In this document: positions 1 through 8,863 of the stretch, piece after piece
How the letters are laid out: each line of letters opens with the position of its first letter
Position numbering within the stretch: the stretch's first letter is position 1
Source of the DNA: Chelativorans sp. AA-79
GTDB taxonomy: Bacteria; Pseudomonadota; Alphaproteobacteria; Rhizobiales; Rhizobiaceae
DNA length: 64,000 bases
Reading direction: 5' to 3'
Assembly: GCF_029457495.1 (NCBI RefSeq)
Contig: NZ_CP120362.1
Span: 1-64,000, forward strand
Notes under the pieces: generated by a model
Seen by the model: the letters and a program-made list of their open reading frames with translations, nothing else
Databases searched by the model: none
Told to the model about the DNA's origin: nothing
Program-made: the position numbers and the translations under genes

Positions 1-126
1 GCACATTGGGGCGACGGGACATTGTACCCTCCCTCGTTGCTGGATTGCGTCCGACTGACCTGGACCGGTATGGAAGGTACCGAGCGAAGTGCAGCTTACA
101 CGCTGAATGTTCGGGTTGCGATTTGA
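1..126 (+). CDS. C-terminal end of an unidentified gene (cut by window start)
   Basis: Reading frame 1 is open from the first base to a TGA at 124-126, giving 41 residues that end in NVRVAI. It contains no stop before that point and has ordinary composition, with aromatic and charged residues mixed. It converges on the sulfatase gene, whose stop lies 15 bases further on. I do not recognise the family. A 41-codon open frame at a window edge can occur by chance, so this is tentative. Confidence 0.3.
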   Translation, partial: AHWGDGTLYPPSLLDCVRLTWTGMEGTERSAAYTLNVRVAI

Positions 127-141
127 TCCAATCCTGTGCGT

Positions 142-1563
142 TCACCCTGGTTCGGTAAACGTGACAGGGGTCATCTTCCGGATTGCGGCTTCGCCTCCCA
201 GTTCGCTGACACGCCGCGCTTGATCGGCAAAGGCTACTGTGTTCGTCTTCTCCGGGTCCAGAATCGTTCTCAGCTTAGCCCGAAGCTCTTCGAGCACGAG
301 CGAATATGCCGGCGTCTTCGCAAGATTTGTCATTTCCTCTGGATCCTCGCCGACATCATAGAGCAGGGGGGCATCATCGACATATTCGATAAGCTTAAAG
401 TTGTCCGAACGGAGCATGTAGCTGGCGGTCTTAGATCCCACTGCATGGTACTCCGCGAAGACGGCGCGGCGGAGGTCTCCGGCATGGAGGATGTCCAGCA
501 GGCTTATCCCCGGTCGCGGAGGCCCCAGTACTTCCTGGTCAGATAAGCCTGCAAGGTCCAGGATGGTCGGATAGAGGTCGACCAGGCTCACCGGCGTGTC
601 GCACACCCGTCCAGCGGGAATTCCGGGACCGGCCACTACAAGCGGGACACCTACGCTTTCCTCCCATAGCGTCGATTTGGCCCAAAAGCCTCGAGCCCCC
701 AAGTTGTCACCGTGGTCGGATATGTAGATGACCGACGTGTCTTCGGCGGCCGTGCTGGCTGCAAGTGCGTTCAGCACGCGGCCTATATTTTCGTCGAGCG
801 CACTACATAGGGCATAGTAGTGTGCCAACGCTTCCAGAATGTGTGCCTCATTCTCGAAATAATCCTGATAATTCATCAGCGCACGCATGTCGGCGAGGCT
901 GCGATTCTCGGGGACATAATCGCTCCCCGCCTTCGGTAACGGGAGCTTATCGCGATCGTACATCTCCCTGAAACGCGCGGGCGCGCTGAGCGGAAAGTGC
1001 GGCAGGGCGAACGATATCATAGTGACCCACGGACCATCCGGCCGTGCGTTGTCTAGCCAATCGACCGCTGCATCGGCCACTTGGCGATCATAGTTCCAGT
1101 AAGGGGTTACTTCCTGCCCGACCATGTCCGGCAGTTTCTTCGAACCCGGCCGTTCCATCGGGTCCTTGCGCAGGAGCGAAGAGATGTCTCCGACGCCATC
1201 TTTAACGTGGAGAGGCAGCAGCTGTGTCTCGAAGCCCGTGTCGCACTCCGCATTGGCAAAATGCAACTTGCCGATAGAAGTAACCAATAGGCCGGCATCC
1301 CGCAAGGCATGGCCCCAGCTCGGCACCCTGCCATCATAGGGCGTGGCATTGTCCCAGTAGCGGATCTGGTGCGGGTAATAGCCCGTATGAAAGCTGGCCC
1401 GGGAGGGCACACAGATTGGAGAATTGCAGTATGCGTTCGCAAATCGGGTTCCACCGGCGGCAAGAGCGTCGATTCGGGGCGTGTGGACTTTCCGGTTGTC
1501 ATAGCACCCAACGACCTTGCGGCTATGTTCGTCGGACATGATGATAAGAACATTTCTGGCCAA
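142..1563 (-). CDS. type I sulfatase, cytosolic (module 1)
   Basis: Formylglycine-dependent sulfatase of the alkaline-phosphatase superfamily, hydrolysing a sulfate ester to alcohol and sulfate. Seen: N-terminal metal-binding SDEH, the maturation motif CVPSR with the cysteine at residue 51, a GKLHF catalytic segment and a C-terminal SDHGDN metal site at about 283-287. There is no signal peptide, so it should act in the cytoplasm. I place the start at a TTG (1563) because GAGGAG lies 7 bases upstream and the homologous gene at 36380 begins at the matching point; the open frame continues upstream but would run into tctA. It is the last gene of the leftward tctCBA-sulfatase operon, 37 bases after tctA. 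Its sequence resembles the module 3 sulfatase throughout, including YDG, SDHGDN and EYHAVGS. The substrate is unknown; choline sulfatase and aryl sulfatase relatives are alternatives. Confidence 0.9.
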   Translation of the reverse strand: MARNVLIIMSDEHSRKVVGCYDNRKVHTPRIDALAAGGTRFANAYCNSPICVPSRASFHTGYYPHQIRYWDNATPYDGRVPSWGHALRDAGLLVTSIGKLHFANAECDTGFETQLLPLHVKDGVGDISSLLRKDPMERPGSKKLPDMVGQEVTPYWNYDRQVADAAVDWLDNARPDGPWVTMISFALPHFPLSAPARFREMYDRDKLPLPKAGSDYVPENRSLADMRALMNYQDYFENEAHILEALAHYYALCSALDENIGRVLNALAASTAAEDTSVIYISDHGDNLGARGFWAKSTLWEESVGVPLVVAGPGIPAGRVCDTPVSLVDLYPTILDLAGLSDQEVLGPPRPGISLLDILHAGDLRRAVFAEYHAVGSKTASYMLRSDNFKLIEYVDDAPLLYDVGEDPEEMTNLAKTPAYSLVLEELRAKLRTILDPEKTNTVAFADQARRVSELGGEAAIRKMTPVTFTEPG

Positions 1564-1600
1564 CAGGCTGCTCCTCAAATTTTCGATTCGCGATGCGGGC

Positions 1601-3067
1601 TTATGCCTCGCGTGGTCTGCTGCGTAGGTGGGGTGCCACGAGCATCCCCAGCGCAATGAAGACGAGAACCATCGCAACCGGGTGATTGACGATTCCCAAG
1701 AGACTCCCATCCGAAAGCTGAAGTGCAGTCCTGAGTTCTGTTTCGAAGGGCGTTGCCAGGACAAAGCCGATCACGAACGGGCCCAAGGGCACTCGGGCCC
1801 GGTCGAGGAAGTATCCTAAAACGCCAAATCCCAACATGACCCATACGTCAAACATCCGATTGCCGACCGAATAGGAACCTATGACGCAAAGCACGAAGAC
1901 GACCGGCACGAGAAAGTGGGAGGAGATGTTGATGATCTTCGCGATGTGGCGATAGCTGGCGAACATCAGCACGAACATCATCACATTGGCGATGAAATAA
2001 CCGATCATCATCGCCCAGACGAGATCGCCATTGTTGAGGAACAGCAAAGGTCCCGGCTGCAATTCATGCATGACCATGGCACCAAGCAGAATGGCGTCAA
2101 CGGGCGCACCTGGGATGCCTAAGGTGACGAGCGGAACAAGTGCTCCACCGATATTGGCATTGTTTGCGGATTCCGAAGCGACAACACCGTCGTCGAACCC
2201 GGTCCCAAACCGCTCTGGAGTCTTTGATACAGAGCGCGCCACGGCGTAGGCGACCATCGAGGAAATGCTCGCGCCGGCGCCAGGCAGGATGCCGACCAGC
2301 GTACCGATCGTCGAAGAACGGAGAAGGTTGCGCCCCTGCTTCCACCATTCGCGCATCTTCGGCGTATCACCAAATTTGCCGACGGAGATGATGACTGCCG
2401 CATCTGACTGCTTGGTCACTTCCTTGAAAAGCTGACTGATGACGAACACACCGAGCAAGACCGGAAGAAGCTGGAATCCCGCCACCATATCGTCGAAGCC
2501 GAAAGTCAGCCGCGTCTGGCCGTCTGAAGGCGAGATCCCCGGCAGGGCCGCGGCCACACCAAGCGCGGCCGATATGAGTCCGAGGATCATTGTACCGGCA
2601 GAGATGGCAGCGACCAGAACCAACGCCATGAGCACGAGTGCGGCCAGCTCCCATGGGCCAAACGTCAGTGCCCAGAGCGAAAGGGTCGGGGCGAGTGTGA
2701 TAAGCACTATGCCCGCGAACAAGCCACCCACGAGAGAGCTGCCAATGCCCAGGTTGAGTGCCCGCTCCGCGCGCCCGGCTTCCGCCATGGGATGCCCGTC
2801 GAGCGTTGTAATCAGCGAAGACGGGGTGCCCGGCATGCGCAACAGCGTTGCGCTGATCATGCCGCCGCTGACAGAACCGATATGGATGCCAATCAGAAGC
2901 AGTATGGCGTCAATTGGCTCCATGGCAAAGGTCAGAGGCAGGGCCAGGACCATGAGCATGCCCCCGCCCAAGCCGGGAATGGCGCCGACGACAACACCGC
3001 CCGCGGTACCGATGAGCGTCCAGAGAAGAGAGAGAGGACTTAGCGCCGTCAGCAGTCCTTCGATCAT
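1601..3067 (-). CDS. tctA: tripartite tricarboxylate transporter, large membrane subunit TctA
   Basis: The large integral membrane subunit (488 aa, usual for the family) of a TctABC-type secondary uptake system powered by the ion gradient. Seen: about a dozen hydrophobic segments, the family glycine-proline signature GAIPGLGGGM near residue 30 and a second GILPGAGASIS signature in the middle, which together form the two pseudo-repeats of TctA. Its start overlaps the tctB stop by 4 bases, and the sulfatase follows 37 bases downstream, so all four genes probably share one transcript. Classic TctA carries citrate or other carboxylates with its binding protein. The sulfatase partner suggests an organosulfate or sulfated carboxylate here, which is inference. 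Confidence 0.93.
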   Translation of the reverse strand: MIEGLLTALSPLSLLWTLIGTAGGVVVGAIPGLGGGMLMVLALPLTFAMEPIDAILLLIGIHIGSVSGGMISATLLRMPGTPSSLITTLDGHPMAEAGRAERALNLGIGSSLVGGLFAGIVLITLAPTLSLWALTFGPWELAALVLMALVLVAAISAGTMILGLISAALGVAAALPGISPSDGQTRLTFGFDDMVAGFQLLPVLLGVFVISQLFKEVTKQSDAAVIISVGKFGDTPKMREWWKQGRNLLRSSTIGTLVGILPGAGASISSMVAYAVARSVSKTPERFGTGFDDGVVASESANNANIGGALVPLVTLGIPGAPVDAILLGAMVMHELQPGPLLFLNNGDLVWAMMIGYFIANVMMFVLMFASYRHIAKIINISSHFLVPVVFVLCVIGSYSVGNRMFDVWVMLGFGVLGYFLDRARVPLGPFVIGFVLATPFETELRTALQLSDGSLLGIVNHPVAMVLVFIALGMLVAPHLRSRPREA

Positions 3068-3564
3068 GGAAAGAGCCTCGGGAGGTCAACGTAGAAGACG
3101 GATGTGAGCAGCCACCGGAGTCCTGGCCCCAAGATGGCGGCGGCGGTGGCTGCTGGCAGGATCAATCTTGCCGATTTTCCGATGGTGGGAATGGCCACGC
3201 ATAAAAAAGTGATTGTCGGGATGACAAAGCCAAGGCCGATTTCCATCGCCGCAAGATATGCGACCATCATCGCGAAGGTCAGATAAGGCATGGAGCTGAA
3301 GGGCCACGCCGTTCCGGACGTGTGGACGTTCTCTTGTTGCGGTGGCGCCAGAACGACGACGATATTGACCGCGGCCAGGAAGACCAGGGCGCTGGCGAGG
3401 GCTATCGGCAGGGCTGCCGATCCGACAGGGTCGAACATTGGTGGCGCGATGGACTGTGCGCCCGATAAGAGTAGGCCGGCGACAACGGTGGAAATGGCGG
3501 TGACAACCCAGACTCCACCGCCAAGGCGGCGGAGTCTTTTGCCCAAGTGTAATGATCGGACCAT
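3064..3564 (-). CDS. tctB: tripartite tricarboxylate transporter, small membrane subunit TctB
   Basis: Small membrane subunit (166 aa) of the TctABC system. Four hydrophobic stretches are visible, with the family-like segment PPMFDPVGSAALP after the first one. The same segment recurs in the module 3 TctB at 34378, supporting common origin of the two cassettes. It overlaps tctA by 4 bases and starts one base after the tctC stop, so it should be translationally coupled. TctB proteins are poorly conserved, and the assignment rests on size, topology and position between tctC and tctA. Confidence 0.88.
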   Translation of the reverse strand: MVRSLHLGKRLRRLGGGVWVVTAISTVVAGLLLSGAQSIAPPMFDPVGSAALPIALASALVFLAAVNIVVVLAPPQQENVHTSGTAWPFSSMPYLTFAMMVAYLAAMEIGLGFVIPTITFLCVAIPTIGKSARLILPAATAAAILGPGLRWLLTSVFYVDLPRLFP

Positions 3565-3565
3565 G

Positions 3566-4531
3566 CTATTCGTCTTTCTGGGCCCGAACCTTTTCGGTCA
3601 ACGGTTCGATGCGCCGGGTGATCTCGTCAAGGCGCTCGTCGACCTCCTCGGGCGCGATCCAGGTCGGGTCGGCGTTCAGATCCCTGAGCCGGGTCTGAAC
3701 CGCATCGCTTGCCAGAGCCGTTTGCAGCGTCTCGCGCAGTTTTGTTTCGATTTCCGGACCCAACCCTTTCGGTGCAACAAAGATGAGGAAGATGTCGGCT
3801 GAGAAATCTACGCCGATTTCCTTGGCTGTCGGGGTATCGGGAAACGCCGGATCGCGTTCTTCCGAAAACATGACAAGCGGCCTGATCCCAGAGTCTGCAT
3901 GGGCCAGGAGTTCGGGTCCGCCGAGCTGGGCCGCGTCGGCATGGCCGCCCAAGACGGCCGCGAGACGGGCGCCGCCGCCGCCGGACTGAATGAATTTGAG
4001 CTCAATTCCTGCTTCTTGCGCAAACATCAGTGGGAAGAAATGCACGGGCAGGCCGATGTTGGATGCTATAACGATGCTGTTTGGGGCGGCCTTTGCCTCG
4101 TCGATCAGGTCCTGCGGAGTTTCGAAGCGAGAGTCCGAGCGAACCGCAAGGGAGATGTTGGTGCGATTTGTGCCTCCCAGAATGGTAAAGTCGTTGTGAT
4201 CGAAATCGACCACGCCCATCGCCTTGGAGGTGACAAAACCCGGATGCCATATGCCTATCGTGTAGCCGTCGGGTTTTGCATCCTTGATATTGCGTGTGCC
4301 TATGGTTCCGCCGCCGAGCGGTTGGTTCACGACCACAACCGATGGGTAGAGAGCCATCTCTTCGATGGCTTCCTGCACAACGCGCGCCAGCATATCGACG
4401 CTGCCTCCAGGATTGGTCGGAGCTATAATTCGCAACGGCTGGCTTGGGTAGTCTTGCGCCAACGCCGGGGCCGAACCCGCGACAATGGCCATCATGCCGA
4501 CCACCAATGCAGACTTGAGGGACTTGAACAT
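3566..4531 (-). CDS. tctC: TctC/Bug-family periplasmic binding protein (module 1)
   Basis: Extracytoplasmic solute receptor (321 aa) that captures the substrate for TctAB. Seen: a signal peptide with hydrophobic core VVGMMAIVAGSA and a likely cleavage near ALAQ, followed by the YPSQPLRIIAP opening typical of Bug receptors and the NQPLGGGTIGTRNI segment. The start has a strong GGAGG 5 bases upstream. First gene of the operon, divergent from a LysR regulator over 127 bp. It is closely similar to the module 3 receptor at 33249 (shared KDAxPDGYTIGxWH and MGVxDFDH segments), so the two may bind related ligands. Bug receptors bind carboxylates or amides; which ligand applies here cannot be read from sequence. 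Confidence 0.92.
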   Translation of the reverse strand: MFKSLKSALVVGMMAIVAGSAPALAQDYPSQPLRIIAPTNPGGSVDMLARVVQEAIEEMALYPSVVVVNQPLGGGTIGTRNIKDAKPDGYTIGIWHPGFVTSKAMGVVDFDHNDFTILGGTNRTNISLAVRSDSRFETPQDLIDEAKAAPNSIVIASNIGLPVHFFPLMFAQEAGIELKFIQSGGGGARLAAVLGGHADAAQLGGPELLAHADSGIRPLVMFSEERDPAFPDTPTAKEIGVDFSADIFLIFVAPKGLGPEIETKLRETLQTALASDAVQTRLRDLNADPTWIAPEEVDERLDEITRRIEPLTEKVRAQKDE

Positions 4532-4581
4532 CAGATCCTCCTCTCCTTCTCAAGATTTGATGCCTTGGTCCATTGCTAACA

Positions 4582-4596
4582 TTGTTGTAGTAACAA
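4582..4596. promoter_or_regulatory. LysR-type operator palindrome between tctC and lysR
   Basis: TTGTTGTAGTAACAA is a perfect inverted repeat (TTGTT/AACAA) with the T-N11-A core expected of LysR-family recognition sites. It lies in the 127-bp gap between the divergent lysR (start 4659) and tctC (start 4531). That is the usual place for a regulator that represses itself and activates its neighbour. Assignment is by position and symmetry only. Confidence 0.55.
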
Positions 4597-4658
4597 CAGT
4601 AGGCTATAATTTCTCATACCGTTATCACTATAAGAACTAACATAAGCGGGAACACCGC

Positions 4659-5570
4659 ATGGTCGACCTGAGAAGGCTTTCCCATTTTGTCGCTGTGGCG
4701 GAGCAGCACAGCATTAACGCTGCTGCACAGCAGTGCGGCATCTCTCAAGCGGGGCTGACCAAGAGCATCCGCACGCTGGAGGGGGGCTTGCAGACCATAC
4801 TTTTTCAGCGCAGCCCCAGAGGTGTGGAACTGACGCGGGCGGGTGCGGTCTTTCTGCGCCACGCCCGCTTGATCCTTTCCCAGAGCGAGGCTGCAGCCGC
4901 CGCCCTCGCGCATGAATCGAGTGGGGCGGGCGCGCGTCTGAGGCTCGGCGTCTCCTCGAGCTGGATTGTCCAGGCAATCATGCCACAAGTCCTGAATACC
5001 GCACTCAACGATGCGCGCAGGCCGCACATTAATATTGTGACGAATCTGAGTTCGCAGGAGATGATCGAGGAGTTGCGCAACGGCGCGCTGGATGTGGTCG
5101 TGGCAGCTCCGAACACGCTAGACAATCTTGAGGAAGTTGATGTCCGGCCAATCTCGCAATTCAGGCAGGGCCTGATCGTACGCAGCGGGCACCGGCTCAG
5201 CGACCTTGTTGCGCCGGTCACGTTCGAGGATCTGGCGTATGTGGAATGGATATGCGGTCCGCCAGGGAGTTACTTTCGTAGTTGTCTCGATTCCCTGCAT
5301 CTGACCAATGAAAGGAGGGCGCCTGATCCACGTTTCGTGACGACTTCTCACGATCTCACGCTCGATATCGTCGCTCAATCAGACCTGGTTGGGATTGCCA
5401 TCGACAAGGTCGTTTCCATTCGCCACACGAACCGTGTGATCATGCTGGACTCGATCTTTTCCCTGGATCGATGGGTATCAGTGCTTTCGCGCAAGGGCGA
5501 CATCCTGCCGATGGCCGCAGAGGATTTAATTGAGTCGCTCAGCGTACATTTCGCGGATGCTCGTTCCTGA
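4659..5570 (+). CDS. LysR-type transcriptional regulator (module 1)
   Basis: LysR-family regulator of 303 aa. N-terminal winged helix-turn-helix (residues about 3-60, with the typical SINAAAQQCGISQ helix) and a C-terminal effector domain of the periplasmic-binding-protein fold. It is transcribed away from tctC-tctB-tctA-sulfatase, so it most likely controls that operon in response to the imported substrate or its product. Its start is followed at once by the family opening DLRRLSHFVAVAEQ. It resembles the module 3 LysR (32222) in the first helix (GISQxGLTKSIRxLE). The effector is unknown. Confidence 0.92.
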   Translation: MVDLRRLSHFVAVAEQHSINAAAQQCGISQAGLTKSIRTLEGGLQTILFQRSPRGVELTRAGAVFLRHARLILSQSEAAAAALAHESSGAGARLRLGVSSSWIVQAIMPQVLNTALNDARRPHINIVTNLSSQEMIEELRNGALDVVVAAPNTLDNLEEVDVRPISQFRQGLIVRSGHRLSDLVAPVTFEDLAYVEWICGPPGSYFRSCLDSLHLTNERRAPDPRFVTTSHDLTLDIVAQSDLVGIAIDKVVSIRHTNRVIMLDSIFSLDRWVSVLSRKGDILPMAAEDLIESLSVHFADARS

Positions 5571-5655
5571 ATTTACGAGCCTCGTCGAGCCCGCAAATGC
5601 GAGCGACAAACTCGAGGTTTTCGCAAAATCGAAAGATCCTCCATGATGAATCCGA

Positions 5656-5775
5656 CGAAGCCGCTTTCTGCTTCGTCTCGCGGTGCAGGCTTTCTCCGCT
5701 GAGGTCGATGCGATGGGCGTTGTGGACGAGCTGGTCGAAGTTTGCATCGGCGTGGGCGCTCTGCGATTGGCTGGC
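5656..5775 (-). pseudogene. IstB C-terminal remnant (IS21 family)
   Basis: A short leftward stretch encodes FDQLVHNAHRIDLSGESL, which matches the C-terminal tail seen in IS21-family IstB helper ATPases. Nothing of the Walker motifs remains. It lies directly against the 174-bp repeat at 5779. This looks like a leftover of an old insertion. Confidence 0.6.
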
Positions 5776-5778
5776 CTG

Positions 5779-5952
5779 GCTCTCCGATTCACCGCGATAA
5801 AGGCACTGAATCATGCTTCGCCGCGCAGGAAAACCACAAACTGGAATTGCAAGGAAACGACCCACAACCAGGCAGTTTCCTGCAATCTCGAAACCAACAC
5901 GACAGCCTTTTTCTACGAAATATCAGTGGATTCCGAATTCTTCACGGCCGAC
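5779..5952. repeat. 174-bp dispersed repeat, copy A
   Basis: This 174-bp segment recurs without gaps at 29187-29360 in the same orientation, with about nine mismatches by eye (about 95% identity). It begins GCTCTCCGATTCACCGCG and ends CTTCACGGCCGAC. It has no credible gene on either strand. Both copies abut transposase fragments, so it is probably part of an insertion element, perhaps the upstream end of the IS5-type element at 26.5-28.2 kb. The region 5953-6106 beyond it holds no gene that I can see. Confidence 0.85.
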
Positions 5953-6106
5953 TGTTTCTGCCCTGATCGCCCCACCAGAAGGAATCGAACGCTCGGTCGA
6001 TGATCGGATCGACAATTTCCAAGCCAAGAGAGGTGGAACCTCGTTCCAGCGCAAGCTGCGCCATGACCGCCCAAAGGTTCGTCTGTCAGGCCGCATTCAG
6101 CATGGC

Positions 6107-7351
6107 CTATTTCACCTCCCGGATCCTCACTCGCTTAATTGGAGCAGCTCTGGAACTCCATGCCGAAGAATGATGATGCAGCGATCTGTCCGGCGGTTCA
6201 GTCGGTGGCGATTTCTTGGCCTGTGGAGGCATGGTCTGCCAGAAGCCGCCGAAGCGCGCCTTTTCATAGCCGTAGTTGTAGAGCCGGCGCATCTGATCTG
6301 TTTCGAAGCCGGTTGTTCCGTTCAAGGCGGCCTCCTCATCGATGTAGGTGAGATAAAAGTTGAAGCCGGCCCGTTGCGCGGCTTTGTAGGTTCCAGCCAG
6401 TATTGCCTGCGTTTTCACCGTACTTGAAGTGGCCGTCGAACGTGAGGCGATCGCTATTGTATTTTCAGGCACCACCTCGAAGTTCGGGCCGACGGTGCTG
6501 TTGATGATGATGTAAAGGCTCAGCCGTCGCGCGAGAGTTCGAGATTGGGCCGTGCCGAGCAAGAATGCGTTGGGAAGGGTGAAGACCGGGCGCGCTACGG
6601 CCCCGTCGACATGCATCTCCTCAAACTTTCGGCCGTTGGCTTCCACATCGATCAGGGTCGGGGTGAACACCACCGGAACGCTGGCCGAGGCGGCAAGCAC
6701 GTCCCGGAACAGCTTGCGGGCATTGGGTCGGCCGCTGGCCGCAATGGCGCCCATGTCCCAGATCACCGCGCGTTGCGAATCGAGATGCGTGGTAATCACC
6801 AGGAGCCGGCGGCCCTTAGCGTGTTCGCGGGCGATCACCGATAACATGGCATCATCGACATAACGGCCGATCCATTTGCGGAGCCGATCACCGTTATAAA
6901 TGCCTGCCCCAAAGAGCCCGCCGAAAATGCTTGGGTACTGAATCAACAGCTCCGCCTCGCCGCTGGTGTATGCCTTCTTCAAGATGCCGTCATAGGCGGG
7001 GCCAAGAAAGGCGAGTGGGGCGATCAGTGCGCCGGTGCTCACGCCGGAGACGATGGTAAACTCCGGTCGTCTGCCGGACGCGGTCCAACCATTCAGGATA
7101 CCTGCACTGAAAGCGCCGTCGCTGCCACCGCCCGAAAGCGCAAGGTACGTGAGTGGTTGCCGCACTTTCGGGGCAAGACCTGCTTCGAACAGCTCTGCCG
7201 GTGCATCCGCCCAATAACGCACGTTGGGCATACCGGGGATGACTGCATTGCTTGCCTCCGCCTCTGTATAAGGAATGCGCTGATTACTGGTGCATCCGCA
7301 GATCGCAAGAACTACAACCACAATCGTGGCGAGTGATGTCAATGCTCGCAT
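6107..7351 (-). CDS. patatin-like phospholipase lipoprotein
   Basis: Predicted membrane-anchored acyl hydrolase of the patatin family. Seen: an N-terminal hydrophobic stretch ending in a lipobox-like LAICGC, the glycine-rich oxyanion loop SGGGSDGAF at about residue 73, the nucleophile elbow GVSTG with the serine at about residue 105, and a later HVDGA carrying the Asp of the Ser-Asp dyad. All catalytic elements are present. I prefer the ATG at 7351, placed just before the signal segment; an in-frame upstream ATG at 7417 would add 22 residues. It stands alone between element remnants, with no operon partner. Its C-terminus is rich in Pro, His and Arg and may be slightly altered. Substrate could be phospholipid or another acyl ester. 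Confidence 0.85.
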   Translation of the reverse strand: MRALTSLATIVVVVLAICGCTSNQRIPYTEAEASNAVIPGMPNVRYWADAPAELFEAGLAPKVRQPLTYLALSGGGSDGAFSAGILNGWTASGRRPEFTIVSGVSTGALIAPLAFLGPAYDGILKKAYTSGEAELLIQYPSIFGGLFGAGIYNGDRLRKWIGRYVDDAMLSVIAREHAKGRRLLVITTHLDSQRAVIWDMGAIAASGRPNARKLFRDVLAASASVPVVFTPTLIDVEANGRKFEEMHVDGAVARPVFTLPNAFLLGTAQSRTLARRLSLYIIINSTVGPNFEVVPENTIAIASRSTATSSTVKTQAILAGTYKAAQRAGFNFYLTYIDEEAALNGTTGFETDQMRRLYNYGYEKARFGGFWQTMPPQAKKSPPTEPPDRSLHHHSSAWSSRAAPIKRVRIREVK

Positions 7352-7611
7352 CGAACTTGCCCCCACACCTTCCATTATCACTAAGGTCTGGCTGGTGGTG
7401 AACCGTCTGCCGCCCAAACCGGTGACATATGGCCACAGCGTCGTGACTGCCGCAAGTCGGCAGCCGAACGGCTCGCGTGGTCTCTTTACTTACCTGACGG
7501 TTTGCTCGGGAAAAATCGACCTTGCGCAGAGGCGATAGCCGCTTGGGAATTACCAATTAGAAGGCAACAAGCAACAATTCGTGTGTTGAGGTGGACGGCC
7601 GCCGATGACAT

Positions 7612-7662
7612 CGAATGTGCCCGAATGAGGTCGTTGGAGATCTCAAGCACAGGAGACCGTCC
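7612..7662. repeat. 51-bp inverted repeat, copy A (partner at 16275-16325)
   Basis: TGTGCCCGAATGAGGTCGTT and the bases that follow match, on the opposite strand, the segment at 16275-16325 over about 50 bp with a few mismatches. Both would read as a peptide beginning MC(P/Q)NEVV(G/E)DLK. Copy A lies 48 bp left of the ISAs1-type element. It is probably a small remnant of a gene or element present twice. Confidence 0.6.
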
Positions 7663-7709
7663 CCGAAGAATCTTACGTATGTTGGCGTGGATATGTCAAT
7701 GAGCTTCAA

Positions 7710-8852
7710 TTGAATGCACGGCTGTAAACTCGGGTTGATGCGGTTTCGGACTTGCCGGTTCTGATTCTGTCGGTGGCGGTGATTCGAAGGCCGCTGCCAT
7801 GTTGGATGCTGACAAGAAGCCGCGCCTGCGGCTGTTGCTGGACCATTTCGCGCTGATCGAGGACGAGCGCGAGCCGTGGCGGGTGGCTCATCCGGTGCCG
7901 GAGGTGCTGCTTCTGGCCGTCTGCGGCACGACACTGCCGGCGACGACTTCGACGACATCGCCGACTGGGCAAGGTCAACCTGGCCTTCCTGCGCCGCTTT
8001 CTGCCTTATCATCACGGCATTCCCGGCACGCGCTGGCTGCGCATGCTGATGTACCGGATCGATCCGGGCCTGTTCGCCGCCTGCTTCCAGTCCTAGGCGG
8101 CGACGCTACGGATCCGACGCGCCGGGCCTATTGGCCATCGACGGCAAGACCTCGCGCGGCAGCCACGACCGCGGCAAGCGACGCGCAGCACTGCACCTGG
8201 TTTCGGCCTTCGCCACGCGTGAGCGCCTGGTCATCGGCCAAGAGGCGGTGGCGGAGGGAAGCTCTGCGAGCAGGAGATGATCCCGCTGCTGCTGGAACGG
8301 CTGACCGCCGCCGGCAGCCTGGAGGGCGCGCTCGCCACCATCGACGCCATCGCCTGCAATCCCAAGGTCGCCGCCGCGGTGGTCGATGCCGGCGCCGACT
8401 ATCTCATTGCGTCAGTCCAAACAGCCCGGTCTGATGGGCGAAATCGAACGTTTCCTTCGACGATCCGCAGAGCCCACCGCTCGACCGCGCGGCCGATACC
8501 GACAAGGGCCACGGCCCGGTCGCGGAGCGCCGCGTCGCCGTCTCAGCTCGGGTCGACTGGCTGGCCGGCGAGCGCCGTTTCCCCGGCGAGTACCGCCTGC
8601 CCGACATCGCCGCCATCATCATGGTCGAGGCCGAAGCCTTCGAGAAGGGCAAGGCCACACAAAGCCGCCGCTTCTATGTCTCCTCCCGCGTCATGGCCGT
8701 CCTGCGCCATTTCGCATGCAACCTCATCCGCACGGTCGACGACGAACGATCAATCAATTTGCGCAGAAAACGCGCCGCTCACAACAACAAGTACCTCCAA
8801 GAAATCCTCCAACCCTCACCGCATCAACGCGGATTCATTGCCGTGAATTGAA
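7710..8852 (+). mobile_element. ISAs1-family element, decayed
   Basis: An element of about 1.14 kb bounded by imperfect inverted ends. The left end 7710-7745 (TTGAATGCACGGC ... GTTGATGCGG) matches the reverse complement of 8817-8852 (TTCAATTCACGGC ... GTTGATGCGG). It carries one broken ISAs1-type transposase. No clear target duplication was found. It cuts off the 5' part of a binding-protein gene whose remainder follows at 8864. Confidence 0.7.
7799..8851 (+). pseudogene. ISAs1-family transposase, frameshifted
   Basis: Pieces of an ISAs1 (H-repeat-associated) DDE transposase appear in all three forward frames. They include FALIEDEREPWRVAHPVPEV near 7843, NLAFLRRFLPYHHGIPGTRW near 7980, a central ALATIDAIACNPKVAAAVV near 8330, and a C-terminal FYVSSRVMAVLRHF segment near 8670 ending with RGFIAVN and a stop. 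At least three frame changes are needed to join them, so the gene is dead. Confidence 0.8.
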
Positions 8853-8863
8853 TGTAAGGCTGG

